Assembly (NCBI GenBank): GCA_037447655.1
Contig: JBBHKE010002856.1
Coordinates: 599,565 to 663,564 of the forward strand
DNA length: 64,000 nt
Reading direction: 5' to 3'
DNA from: Zygnema cylindricum
Lineage: Eukaryota > Streptophyta > Zygnematophyceae > Zygnematales > Zygnemataceae
Shown here: in pieces, positions 34,441 to 45,506 of the stretch
Layout of the letters: the number at the start of each line of letters is the position of its first letter
Numbering within the stretch: position 1 is the stretch's first letter
The notes under the pieces: model-generated
The model's database searches: none
The model's input: the letters and a program-made list of their open reading frames with translations, nothing else
What the model was told of the DNA's origin: nothing
Position numbers and translations under genes: made by a program

Positions 34441-36246
34441 TCTTCCCCAGAATGTGGAAAATATAATGACACCTCATACAACCAGTGTGGGAAGGGTGGA
34501 TTTGGTAGTGGCTGGTTGGCCTTCTTAGGGAAAGTCCCTAGCTGGACAAAAAATGGGGCATAGGGACAGTAGGAGTATAACATTTTTGTAGATAATTCAA
34601 GTCATCTCATGGATTTAGTAGCTTCGCGATGCACCGCTTGCTGGTGCCACTATCTATTCTACTATGGACATGAAAAACGGGTTCCACCAGATCGCAATGG
34701 AACCAAAACACCGGGAGCGAAAGGCATTTTGGGCCAGTTCTCGCCTATATGAATGGATTTACATACCTTTTTGGCTTAAAAATGCATCGGCCGAATTCCA
34801 GCGGGCAATGGACGAAGCGCTCTGAGGAATCCATTGTGTCTGGTTCTGTATTGATGATGTGATCATATTCTTAAATACTTTTGAGGAACACCTAGAGCAT
34901 ATCTAAATCGTTCTCTGGGCACTCAAAGCAACGTGCTTCAAATGTCACCCTGGCAAAGGCATGTTTAGGGTGCAGAAAATCATTTACCTCAGACATGAGG
35001 TGACACCCGTGATTGTGGGTCCCCACATGGTCAAGGTGGCAGCCCATGACGCTCTTCCCCCACCGCAGGACATCTCGGCCCTTCGCACCTTTTTCGGCTT
35101 GGCCAACTAATACTGGCCGTTTATCCGCAAATTCATTAGTCACGTCAAACCCCTCAATCAATTATTGCGGAAGGACGAAGAATGACAATGGGCCAAAGAG
35201 AAACAGATCGCCTTCCAGTTCTTGAAGGATGCTCTAAAACAACACCCCGTCCTCCGAATGATTGATCACCAAATGCCTTTCCTCCTTTATACTGATTGGA
35301 GCTGGTTTGGATTGGAAGCGGTCTTGGCTCAAGTGGATGATGCCGGAGCTGAATATGTGGTTCCTTACACTAGCCGGACCAATAACCAAGCGGAGGGAAA
35401 TTATAGCAGTAACCACATAGAGCTACTCGCAACTGTTTGGGTAATCCAGCATTTCCAGCCTTATTTGTACGTGGTTCATTTCACTCTGATTATCGACCAT
35501 CAACCCCTGAAATGGATTATGGAAAATAGTAAGTTAACACGCAAACTCGCTAGATGGGTTCTTATCTTGCAAGAACATGATATCAGCATCATTCATAGGG
35601 CAAGGGAAATCCACGAGAATGCCGACATGCTTAGCCAAAATCCCGACCAATCGACCCCGGATTCTACTGGGGCTCGTCATGATGAGGACCCGAAAATCAA
35701 TTTGGGACTCATTTTAGCATCTTCAGCCTTAATCTGGCTTCCCCAATCTGGAGAGGGGCTGTCAACTTTTGCGCGAGACGTGGAGGGGTATACTTCCCGA
35801 AGTAAAGATATCTGGAACGACAATGATGCTCGCAAATCTATCCACCAAGGGTCTCTTCTTCCCCACTTGGTTGGAGTTCAATCATCTTGGGTACAGACCC
35901 AGATGACGGCGTACGATTGGGACAAAGGCATTCTAATCCAGAAAATGATCAGACGGTACGAGGAAAGTGGCTCCTCCCCTCTTAGCTCGGGAAACTCTAA
36001 TTACCCATCTCCATCAGCAATGTGGACACTTCAAGCAGAAACATACAACCTCCCTGGTTACACGCTCTTATTGGTGTCACAGGTTGCGGGCCCAAGTCAA
36101 TCGAATTGTGCAGACTTGCTCTTCTTGTGATCAAGTCAAGGCAGCTTTTGACAAGAAAGGTGGAACCAAGATTCATTCTCTTCCTATCCGGAGGATGTTT
36201 AGACGCTGGCCTTTAGATCTTTTGGGATCTTTTCCGACCAGCAGGC

Positions 36247-36670
36247 GGGGGAATCGCTTTGTGCTAGTCATGACTAAACATTTTTCAAAATAGACAGTGT
36301 TGGTGGTTTTGCCCCGAAGGAGTTAAAGTCAATTGCAGATGCTTTCTTGCAAAGGGTGCTGTCACAATTTGGGGCGCTAGCAGAGGTTTTAACAGACCAA
36401 GGATCCGAATTTTTCGGAGAATTTACCAATCTTTTGGGGAAATGCCTCATCGATCATCGGGGGAATCCCTTTGTGCTAGTCATGATTGAACATTTTTCAA
36501 AATAGACAAAGTTGGTGGTTTTAACCCGAAAGGAGTCAAAGTCAATTGCAGATGCTTTCTTGCAAAGGGTGCTGTGACAATTTAGGGCGCCGGCAAAGGT
36601 TCTAACAGACCAAGGATCCCAATTTGCCAAAGAATTTACCAATCTTTTGGGGAAATGCCTCATCGATCAT
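36247..36670 (+). repeat. 212-bp tandem duplication in the integrase core
   Basis: GGGGGAATCGCTTTGTGCTA recurs 212 bp downstream and both copies end CTCATCGATCATCG. The copies have diverged by several percent. 212 is not a multiple of three. Confidence 0.9.
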
Positions 36671-36779
36671 CGACTGACAAGCCGCGACTACCCCAAAGTC
36701 GACGGTTGGGCTGAAAGGTGCGTACAGAAAGTGAAGCGGTCACTTTTTAAATATACAATGGAAGAAGATTTGGGAAAGT

Positions 36780-36925
36780 GCCTTGGATTGCCATGGGATA
36801 CAAATTCAGCAGACAGGCCTCTCTCTACTCAAGATTTGGGACAGTGGGACCGAAGGGTGCCTTGGATTCCCATGGGATACAAATGCAGCAGACAGGCCTC
36901 TCTCTACTCCTATAGCCCTTACTTC
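36780..36925 (+). repeat. 79-bp tandem duplication
   Basis: GCCTTGGATT(G/C)CCATGGGAT recurs at a 79-bp offset, together with CAGCAGACAGGCCTCTCTCT. Confidence 0.85.
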
Positions 36926-37194
36926 ATTTTATTCAGATGACATTTGATCTTGCCCGGGGCTTCCTTGGCATAAGCGGTGGTCCTCCCGGTGATAGATGAC
37001 AAGAGAACGGTCAAGAAATTGATCGCCGATAGAGCCAAGATCTTCCATCGAGAGATGCCTCTCACCATGGGGAATTTACACGCGGCTCACACAGGGATCA
37101 CTTGTGGTATTCTCAGCGCCAAAGAGGGAGTTATGTACCCCGAGGGAGTTAAGTACCCCGGCAGTGACGAATTATGTCGGGGGGCTTTATTTAT

Positions 37195-37594
37195 CGCATG
37201 CAGCAAAAGAAAGACACGCTTGATATTTCTACACGGCGGGTGATTTTGAAAGTGATAGAGGTTTCCAACAAGGGATTCTTACACTGGAGGGGAAGGATGG
37301 TCAAAAAAATAAGGAGAATCAGATCAATGTGGCCCCTTGCCACCTTCAAGGATTGGAGAACCAACCCATTTTCCACTTGACTTACTTTGCCAATCGCATG
37401 CAGCAAAAGAAAGACACGCTTGATATTTCTACACGACGGGTGAGTTTGAAAGTGATAGAGGTTTCCAACAAGGGATTCTTACACTGGAGGGGAAGGATGG
37501 TCAAGAAATTAAGGAGAATCAGATCAATGTGGCCCCTTGCCACCTTCAAGGATTGGAGAACCAACTCACTTTCCACTTGACTTACTTTGCCAAT
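37195..37594 (+). repeat. 200-bp tandem duplication
   Basis: CGCATGCAGCAAAAGAAAGA starts at 37195 and 37395. The copies are nearly identical over 200 bp, duplicating the C-terminal end of the gypsy integrase. Confidence 0.95.
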
Positions 37595-38377
37595 CCCCAT
37601 TTCTGTTCATCAACATGCAACCTTTCCTCTCAGCGGGGTAACTTCTTGATCTGCCATCAATGGGGTCAAATTTTTATTCAGCTTGTCTCCCCTCCTCGTG
37701 GGAACCACGCACTCTCCCCTCCAGCACATAGTTTTGCGAAAACTGTGAATTGGGCGGGTAATTATCCTTCTGTCTTAGTCACAGTTGACGAAGAGGAGGG
37801 GAAATTAGGACACCAGCTCAATTTCAAGGAACCCAATCCTTTTTTTGGGCCAGGAGGGGAAAAGAAAGGGGAGGAGAATTATTTTTGCCATCCCATGCAC
37901 TCATCCCTATTTTTGCATCCATGTCTATGGGAGGCATGCGGCAGCAGTGGGCATAATCATTTATATGGGAAGCATTCGCATTTTAGGGGTTATTTGCAAG
38001 ACTCCGATGCCAATTACTCCTCATATTGGGCCCTTCTCTCATGTTTCTTATGTAGGCTCGACAGCTGTCTAGCTCGTGTGCTTCACAGGCACCCCTTTAA
38101 TTTACCAAGGATCTCCGAGCCCTTTTTATTATGTAAGGTCATTGGAGTACGGAGAATGGAGTGTACCCATCGGAACAAGATTCTTCAATCTTCTAAACTG
38201 AGTGGAACGCACTTTATTTTGCCCGTAACGGAGGCCGCACGACGAAGTTATTTCGTTTCAAATATTACAATTCTCTTACATGCAACCACTTGCCACCCCT
38301 CTTTGTGGTTTCTACATTGTGGAACGCAACGTAGCTTTTGGGATAGTATTGTAGATTCTGTTGTTGGCTGTTTGTAG
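37529..38377 (+). pseudogene. 3' open frame of gypsy remnant B
   Basis: A 282-codon open stretch that begins in the second copy of the 200-bp duplication (APCHLQGLENQ). It runs through a Cys/His-containing stretch of unknown type (CSSTCNLSSQ, LICHQW), then through an LTR-like insertion (about 37850-38065, related to 39240-39450), and ends in the SGTHFILPVTE / CHPSLW frame conserved with remnant A. It starts out of context and is chimeric, so I list it as element relic rather than a gene. Confidence 0.5.
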
Positions 38378-39450
38378 GATGTTAGTTTAGGTCCACCAAA
38401 CGAACAGAGCATTTATTACTTAGAGTCAAAGGTAGGCGTTTCACGTCAATTATGAACTTTGTTGCGCAGGAGTGTATCATAGAAGGACATTTGGCTTCAA
38501 ATCTAGCTGGAGCTAGTCGCTTAATGTTTTGCCCTGAGTGTAGTACAACCTGTTTTGTCATAGGTCTTTACGATAACAATTCTTGGCCGCTGATTGGCTC
38601 CTGGTATTGCTTTGACTTTAGTTCTTTGAGTATGACAAACTTTGCTTATATAGAGCACTTGGGGTCGAAGGAGACAGGATGTTTTTTTCAGTACTGTCTT
38701 CGGTGAAAACCCTCACAAATTTCTAAAAAAAACCTTTTTTTGGAGAATCTTTGTCTGGCTTGAGTGTTACTCTATTGCCATCTTGATTTGGATTTGTCTT
38801 GTTTGGAGGTCGTAGTTTGGGTGGTTAGTTGGCACTATCCATCCCTTTAGGCGATATAGACTTTTGCCATTTGAAACAGAGAAGAGCCCAGTCGGTTGTG
38901 ATCCGTAGGAATCGAGGTGTGAAGGAGGATCGTACCAGTCATCAGGGATATCGGGAGATATTTTGTTTTCTCTTTGTGTCCGCTAGGCTTTTTGGGGTAT
39001 GTTGAGCTTGCTTCAATATCATTTTTCATTCTATCTTTAATTACATTTTTAGGGGCAAGGTGATATCGTTAAATTTGAAACAGCCAATTCTTTTTATTTG
39101 CATTATTTTTGTGTGGAAGTTTATTTGGTCCTCCTTGCTAGTTCTTTTTGAATCGGCGGCGGTCCTGCCGGAACAAAGTGCTATAATCTTTCGTGCCATA
39201 ACAGTGGGTTTTTGAGGACACATTTCGCCGCCTTCCAGCGGATCTGTAAAGGAAGGGGGAGAAAAAATCTTTTCGCCATCCCATGCACTCATCCCTATAT
39301 TTGCATGCATGTATATGGGAGGGATTCGGGCAGCAGTGGGCATAATCATTTCTATGGGAAGCATTCGCCTTTTAGGGGTTATTTGCAGGACATTGATGCC
39401 GACTACTCGGGGCACTGGGCCCTTCTCTCATGTTTCTCAGTCACGCTCGA
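38378..39450 (+). repeat. LTR of gypsy remnant B
   Basis: Plus-strand counterpart of 33000-34155 (minus). It includes TATATAGAGCACTTGGGGTC (TATA-like, 38647) and the terminal segment GGGCATAATCATTTCTATGG through TATTTGCAGG (39335-39390). That terminal segment also exists at 37940-38010. Confidence 0.65.
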
Positions 39451-39539
39451 CAGGTTACTCAAAGAGGTCTTTGTAATAGTACGGACAGCAAAACTTATGT
39501 ATTATAGAGGCCTCGGTTACATCGTGTATCGTCTGTAAA

Positions 39540-41570
39540 CAAGTTTTTACATGTGTTTTGATTTGAGTGGTTCTTTATAAGTTGACGATCAAATCTCTAA
39601 AATCGTCAAAGATTTGAAAACCGACCACTTTTATATGGAAATCTGTACTTGCATATTATGTACGTGTACTTCGCAAGTGTACCACGTCAATTAACTTAAA
39701 AGATTCCCATTCACTACAACACTTTTGAAACATTATTTCTTTTTAAGAAGATTTTCAGGTCCACCTTTGTTTGAGAAGCACGGACTTTGGAGACCCACTT
39801 AAATTTTTCCTTTTTTTTTAATGCCTCGATATATGATCTGATATATTCGCGATATTATGATTTTCGATACATTGAAGCGATATATCGATTATCGGTACCT
39901 ACAGGTTCGATATATATTGAATAGGCAAATCTTGATACCCATTACTACAGACGCCAAATGTGCAGGCGGTTAACAAAATGTATTACGAGACCTCAGGTGG
40001 TTTCAGTAGATGGCTTATGAAACTGGATAACCTTTGTCTTTGTATAGTAGTAGGTGACACCTTGTGATCTGGTGAGTTTCACACCTCTGAAGGGAGACTC
40101 CCTAATTCTACCACAAAAGAACTCACAGAATTTGCTCCCCTAAGCAGTTAATTTTCAGCGGTCAAAGATGACATTTTATACAGAAGCTCTGTGAGAGAGA
40201 GAGAGGCGGCTACCTCTAATTTTCCGAAGTCCTAAACCCCTCTCTAATCCCTTTACAACTGAAGTACGGAGCGAATCAATTCAGTGTACAATACAAAAAG
40301 GTACTTGGCCCGGAGTGCTTTCTGTAAGGCAATTGTACGACATGGCCAAGAAAACGACGCCTGCCATATCCGGGTTCGCCATGGTATGTTCCGGAGATGT
40401 CGCTATCCAGTGTCATGTTGCCACGTGTCACCAAGTGTGGTTGTGACTGCAGAATGCCAAATCGTCTATTCCGTAATGCCAACTTCTTCCTCCGCCGTTT
40501 GATATAACTCTTAATTCCGGGCCGTTTAAAATACATTTGGTATTTTTTGACGTACCCTATGTACTTCAGCACAGGTCCTAGTCTATAGGCCAAAGCTACC
40601 GGCTACACGTAGATTGAAAAACGGTAGGTACCAGGATCAAATCTTGGGTCCGTCAAGCTTTTTGGTAAGTTTACAAAAGAGGACTGCCTTCTGACTCTAA
40701 GGGAAGCATAGGCAGCCATGGCTCTAGCTTCCTCTCCAGCTTCAATGACTACGACAAGTATGGGGGCTAGAGAGAGAAGTTAGAAGCAGGTTGCCTCTGC
40801 TTTTTCCTGCTCCTACTTAAATCAATTAAGCAACCTAGAAAATACCTAAGTAAACCTTTCATTTCAACACGAATCCGTGACCGATCGTTAACCGACCGCC
40901 CGCGACGGATCCGGAACGGATTGTATTGCCAAATTTTGGGGGCCGGGCGGTTGCGGTCGGTTGATTCACGAGAAAAAAAAAAAAATCGGTTACGGTCCGT
41001 TAACCAAAATCCCAAAAAAAATTAAATTTTTCTACTGTCCATACAATGCAACATTATTGTACTTTGTACTCTTTGGTATCGTGGAAGTACGTGACATCAT
41101 GATTAGCGTCGCAAATCTCACACGGTAGTAACACTATTCATTTCACAAATCTTAGGGAACGCGACAAGTCGTAGTTATTGGCTTATTCATACGTCGTACA
41201 TTATTGCAAAGTATATTAACGCTAATAACAATGAGCATTGTAATTCTGTACTTTTTCGGTTACGGGCGGGCACGGTTAGTCGCGAGAAATCGAGTTTCGG
41301 TTAACTTTTATTTTCGTAAACGCCGTCTGTTAACGGTTAACAATTTTGGAGCGTGACATAACCCGGTCGGGCGTCGGTTACTCAGATTTAAGAAAAAAAA
41401 AAACGATCGGTTTCGGTTATGTAATATTTGACTTTTGCGACCTCTGCTACGGGCAACCCATCTTAAAAACCTTTGAATTTATTTCCGTGCGCATATTTAT
41501 TATTTTGTGTCGTTTCGTGCGTGCGTTTTGTGCGCATGAGACATCTATGTTTTCGAACGATCACCTTCAC
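39540..41570. other. Spacer, no gene seen
   Basis: AT-rich with GATATAT repeats (39830-39920). Imperfect copies of CGGTTACGGGCGGGCACGG/CCGTTAACCGACCGCCCG-type pieces lie around 40870-41420. The frame at 40276-40593 (minus) is lysine/arginine-rich with no recognisable domain. Confidence 0.35.
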
Positions 41571-41572
41571 AA

Positions 41573-41634
41573 GCCACGTGGCGAAAAATGAGCTGTTTCT
41601 CGGAATATGACAACTTTACTCGATGCCACGTGGC
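41573..41634. promoter_or_regulatory. Paired G-box palindromes
   Basis: GCCACGTGGC occurs twice, at 41573-41582 and 41625-41634, 52 bp apart (about five helical turns). This is the plant bZIP/bHLH target (G-box/ABRE core). It could serve a plus-strand transcript leading to the frame at 43039-43323. Regulation is inferred from the motif only. Confidence 0.45.
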
Positions 41635-41763
41635 AAAACTTGGAACGCGGCCGTACTTTCCCTGAGACCAGCAGTACGGTGAGTTTTGTTTTCTGTCTTT
41701 TGCGTTGAATCCAAATATACCATTTTGAATCTGGCTTTGAGGAGAGTAGGCCAATAGTCTATC

Positions 41764-41881
41764 TGGAGAGAGATAGAGAGGGAGAGAGAGGGAGAGAGAG
41801 GGAGGGAGGGAGATAGAGGGGGAGGGAGAGGGAGGGGAGGGAGGGAGAGAGGGGGAGAGGGAGGGAGGGAGGGAGGGAGGG
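41764..41881. repeat. GA/GGGA-rich microsatellite
   Basis: Uninterrupted purine run built from GAGAGA and GGGAGGGAGG units. Confidence 0.95.
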
Positions 41882-42379
41882 AGCTATTGTACGGAAAGCA
41901 GTCTAGTTTTTGCTCTTTTTTCTCTCGTTTTTTTTTTTTTTTTTTTTTAATTATTTTTGTTATTTCTGTTAATTTATTTTTTTTAAGTTTGAAAAGTAGT
42001 GATTTTTTTTTTCTTAATCATATTTAAGTCTCCCTTTTGTATAAGAAATTTGGACTTATTATATGTATATGAAAACTCAAATTTATATGGATTTTAAAAA
42101 AGTTCAATAGCTTTTATTACAAGAAAAGGTTTTAAAAATGTACTTTATCTTTTAATTATTATTATTATTTTTTATTTTTTTTGCTGTTGTTATGCAGGTC
42201 AATCCAAAATTCCGGATTTTTTTGACAAATCATTCTTTGTCTTTTGTTACTCAAAGGTAATCTTAATTTCCTTGCTATAAAAAAAAAAAAATGTATTTTC
42301 ATAAATTATAATCCTATTTTTTTAGTAATGCTTTTTTTCTGTTTTGTCCCCTTATACACCCTTTTCCTTCTGCATTCCT

Positions 42380-42385
<6 letters not shown>

Positions 42386-42441
<56 letters not shown>
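42386..42441. repeat. (AT)n microsatellite
   Basis: A pure AT dinucleotide run of about 28 repeats followed by a poly-T tract. Confidence 0.97.
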
Positions 42442-42456
<15 letters not shown>

Positions 42457-43038
42457 GCTTTGTTTGTGAATGGATGGCATTTTCCATAAAAATCTTTCAA
42501 AGTGGTAAAATTTTAGACCATATAATGCCCTTTTTAATTAGTATTAATATTAAATATAGTAAATATGAATATTAAAGAAAAAAAAATCCCCACAAACGGT
42601 GTTCAAAACCGTATAATATGCACAAACCATTTTTAGTGTAGACTCAATTTTCTGGACTTCGAAATATTATGGTCCATGACGCCCTCAAGAAGATTGCTCC
42701 TCTCCCTCTCCTTCTTCCTTTCCCTCTCCCTCTCCCTCACCCTCACCCGCTCCTCCCTCTCCCTCTCCCTCTCCCTCTTCCCCTCCCTCTCCCTTTGCCT
42801 CAAAAAACCAAACACTCGTAGAAAGCAATTACTCACTGGTGGAGGCTGTTGTTTCCATTTTATTTTTAGATCTGGAAGACGGAAGTACAAAACCTCGAGC
42901 CTCGAGCAATTTAAAAATAGACATTCTTGCAACAGTATCTCTACTCCCAATCAAAATCTTTTCATTTCCAATAGAGATTTCATTATTTCCATTCGAAACC
43001 GTATTATTTCTAATCGAAAACTTACGATTTCGAATCAA

Positions 43039-43323
43039 ATGGGAGAGGTTTCTCCAAATGACTCGATATATGAGTCTTTTGCCACAACAGCTCTCAGTGA
43101 AGCAGGAGAGTTAGGGAAGGAAGATGACGAAGAAGTGGTCGGTGAATGGAAAGCGGAAAGATGGAAAAAAGCGTTTTTTGAGTTACAACGAGAAGCTGAG
43201 GAGCTTGGGATTCCATCGCATGCGATTCCTAAACTGAGTGAACCTCTCACAAGAAAGAGCTTATGTGAGGCCCGAGACTTGCTACAGGGAATTATCGATT
43301 CTTTTTTATCGGCGAATATATAA
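43039..43323 (+). CDS. Small acidic/helical protein or terminal exon, unknown
   Basis: From ATG 43039 a 94-residue frame: an acidic stretch (ELGKEDDEEVVGEWKAERW) is followed by an amphipathic, probably helical region (FFELQREAEELGIPS; LCEARDLLQGIIDSFLSANI) and a TAA. Composition looks protein-like and contrasts with the CTCCCT low-complexity tract that makes up the upstream part of the same open frame (from 42676). It could be the last exon of a larger gene, since the frame stays open upstream and no splice signal was fixed. Paired G-boxes lie 1.4 kb upstream. I do not recognise the family. Confidence 0.4.
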   Translation: MGEVSPNDSIYESFATTALSEAGELGKEDDEEVVGEWKAERWKKAFFELQREAEELGIPSHAIPKLSEPLTRKSLCEARDLLQGIIDSFLSANI

Positions 43324-45506
43324 ACACACACGGTATGTTTGACATTTGTCGGTGATTAAACGTGACGTTTATAGTGGTCTGTGTCTAAAACTCTTGTATA
43401 AGCCTGAGATGTATAAATTTGAGAAGTCTAAACTTGAGATGAAATTGTCCTTCAGACCGTTTCTATGGCGATGCCTTCTGTTTGTTGCCCTCTATGTGCA
43501 ATGTTTGTCCTGATTATATATATAACTGTGTTGCAATGTACAATGTATTTTGTATAGTATTTCGTATTATGTATTTTATTCTTGGTAGGTTTTTTCATGT
43601 GGATAGATCAGGTTCTGTCACTGTATTAGATGAGACCCAACACATTTTTTGGGTCTCCTTTTCTTTTTCCGCCTCCATGTATTCAGAGGGTTTACCGTCG
43701 CCTGTCCTAAAAAAGATTGTTATATATTTTGAGAATGGGATCTGTTGATTCATGGATAGGAATGCACATTTAAAATTGTATGCATACCACATGTAAAATG
43801 TTTCGATGCCTGCCTTTTTTTAAGAACTTGCTCTGTTTTTTAATCGTTTTTGACGTCTTTGTTATCGATTTCAATCTGCGGAAAAACCGTTCCTATTGGG
43901 ATCGGTGGTATTTGCGACTACGTCATTTTCTCTTCGCATTGTTCTTGGTTTTTTGTCGTTTGATCCTTTGCGACATTTCGGGCTTTCATTTTGTTTTTCG
44001 CTCCTTTCATGTGCTCAAGATGATTTACCATCACAATGTTTTTAGTATGCGCAAGAGGAAGTATATAAGATAAAAATTGTAACTACATGTCGTCACCCTT
44101 GAATGCAATTTCGTCACTGATGTCACACCGAGCCGCTGAAACGGCATGTATTGGATCACATGAAATGATACGAACAAATCTATCTCTAATGATACAAATG
44201 AAAGTGTGTCTGATGATGTTTATATTTTACAAGCTCAAAAAACAGTCATTACACGTCAAAAACTACCCGTCATTACTATCGTTTTTTTTTTCCCTTCGCC
44301 TTTTTCTTTTCTTTTTCGTTTTGACTTTCTCAAATGGTTTATCATAGCACGTTTTCGATTGTCCTTCTTGTTACCGTTATAAGTATCACTTGACAACGGC
44401 TTGAATCGCGATTACAGGAATTTGATTCCAATCGTGTTGACATGAAAAAACACAGAACTCAGTGACATCGTCACAATTCCTTTTCCACTCATGGCCACCA
44501 TGCAACTACGGAAATCCAAACAAGAAGCTCTCATTTAATTTTTTGGCATTTCAAATGAACTTGATCGTTTTAAATCTTTGTTATCCTTTCAAATGTTCTT
44601 TATCGTTTCAAGTGTTCTTTCTCGCTTCAAATGTCCTTAATCGTTTCAAATGTTCTTCGTCATTTTAAATGTTCTTTATCGTTTTAAGTAGGAAAGCACA
44701 CATATGTGTCAGTAGTACATAGCAATTTTGAACATTGTCATCATTACGTAAACCTAAATCAAAACCACATCCTAAACATAAAGAGGTAGGAGATAATTAC
44801 AATTTTGAAAAAGACAAGGAAACCCGCAATCACAACATTCCTACCAAAGAATGCCTGAGACTTTTCACATTTCCATCCCTCCTTTTACTGCCCCTACTTC
44901 TACTCGCTCCTTTCAGAAGCTTTTCCACGAAAACATGCCTCATATGGTAGTGAGGCAAACATTGATTCAAATAATATTTACAAATTCGTCTCCATTTTTT
45001 TACATCAATAATGTTAATATCAACAACCTTACATGGTATACAGTAGACTTCACTATCCTTTTCCACTGTTAATAACTACAAGGAGCCTATCCTTGAACCA
45101 GAAAAAGTTTCTAGTAAAAAATATATATTTCGTGTAGAAAATCCCAATAAAGACTAGAAAACAGTTTCCAGTTTAGGACTAATAACAATTTTTTCTTTCT
45201 TTCCCACCTCCCATTTTGCTGTCCAATATTCCATATAGTTTGGAAAACTGGAAAACAAATAAATTATATCCAACTCAGCGAAAAACGACCACTAATCTTT
45301 GACCGAGGGAGGAAAAAAGAATACCACTAATATGTTATATACATGTATAATATGTACAGATATATTATTTAAATAATATGCATTTCATCCCCCTTCATAT
45401 ATAAATATGGTCAAATGCTCCGTATTCCAAACCGCTGAACTGTCAATTAAATTGTTTTTTTTTAACTCGATTAGAAAACTCTTCATACCTTGGTCCAAAT
45501 CATTCT
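43324..45506. other. Intergenic, with a 19-bp tandem repeat
   Basis: Positions 44549-44681 hold seven 19-bp units (TTTCAAATGTTCTTTATCG and variants). The remainder has T-rich runs and no supported gene. A convergent arrangement (43.3 kb plus-strand stop, 45.5 kb minus-strand stop) makes this a shared 3' region. Confidence 0.55.
44549..44681. repeat. 19-bp tandem repeat, seven units
   Basis: TTTCAAATGAACTTGATCG, TTTTAAATCTTTGTTATCC, TTTCAAATGTTCTTTATCG and four more follow without gaps. Confidence 0.85.

Larger units (their letters stand above)
34612..37600 (+). pseudogene. Ty3/gypsy pol relic (RT, RNase H, integrase)
   Basis: A decayed pol read on the plus strand. At 34640-34910 is an RT palm region (YSTMDMKNGFHQIAMEP, then KNASAEFQRAMDEAL, IDDVIIF, FEEHLEHI) with in-frame stops. 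At 35222-35650 is RNase H with YTDWSWFGLEAVL, NHIELLATVWVIQHFQPYL and IDHQPLKWIM. At 35967-36293 are the integrase HHCC finger (HLHQQCGH...TCSSCDQVK) and the start of the catalytic core (PLDLLGSFPTSRRGNRFVLV). Tandem duplications of 212, 79 and 200 bp break the rest. The C-terminal LEGKDGQ...NVAPCHLQGLENQ motif appears twice (about 37290-37360 and 37490-37560). It is not functional. Confidence 0.88.
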
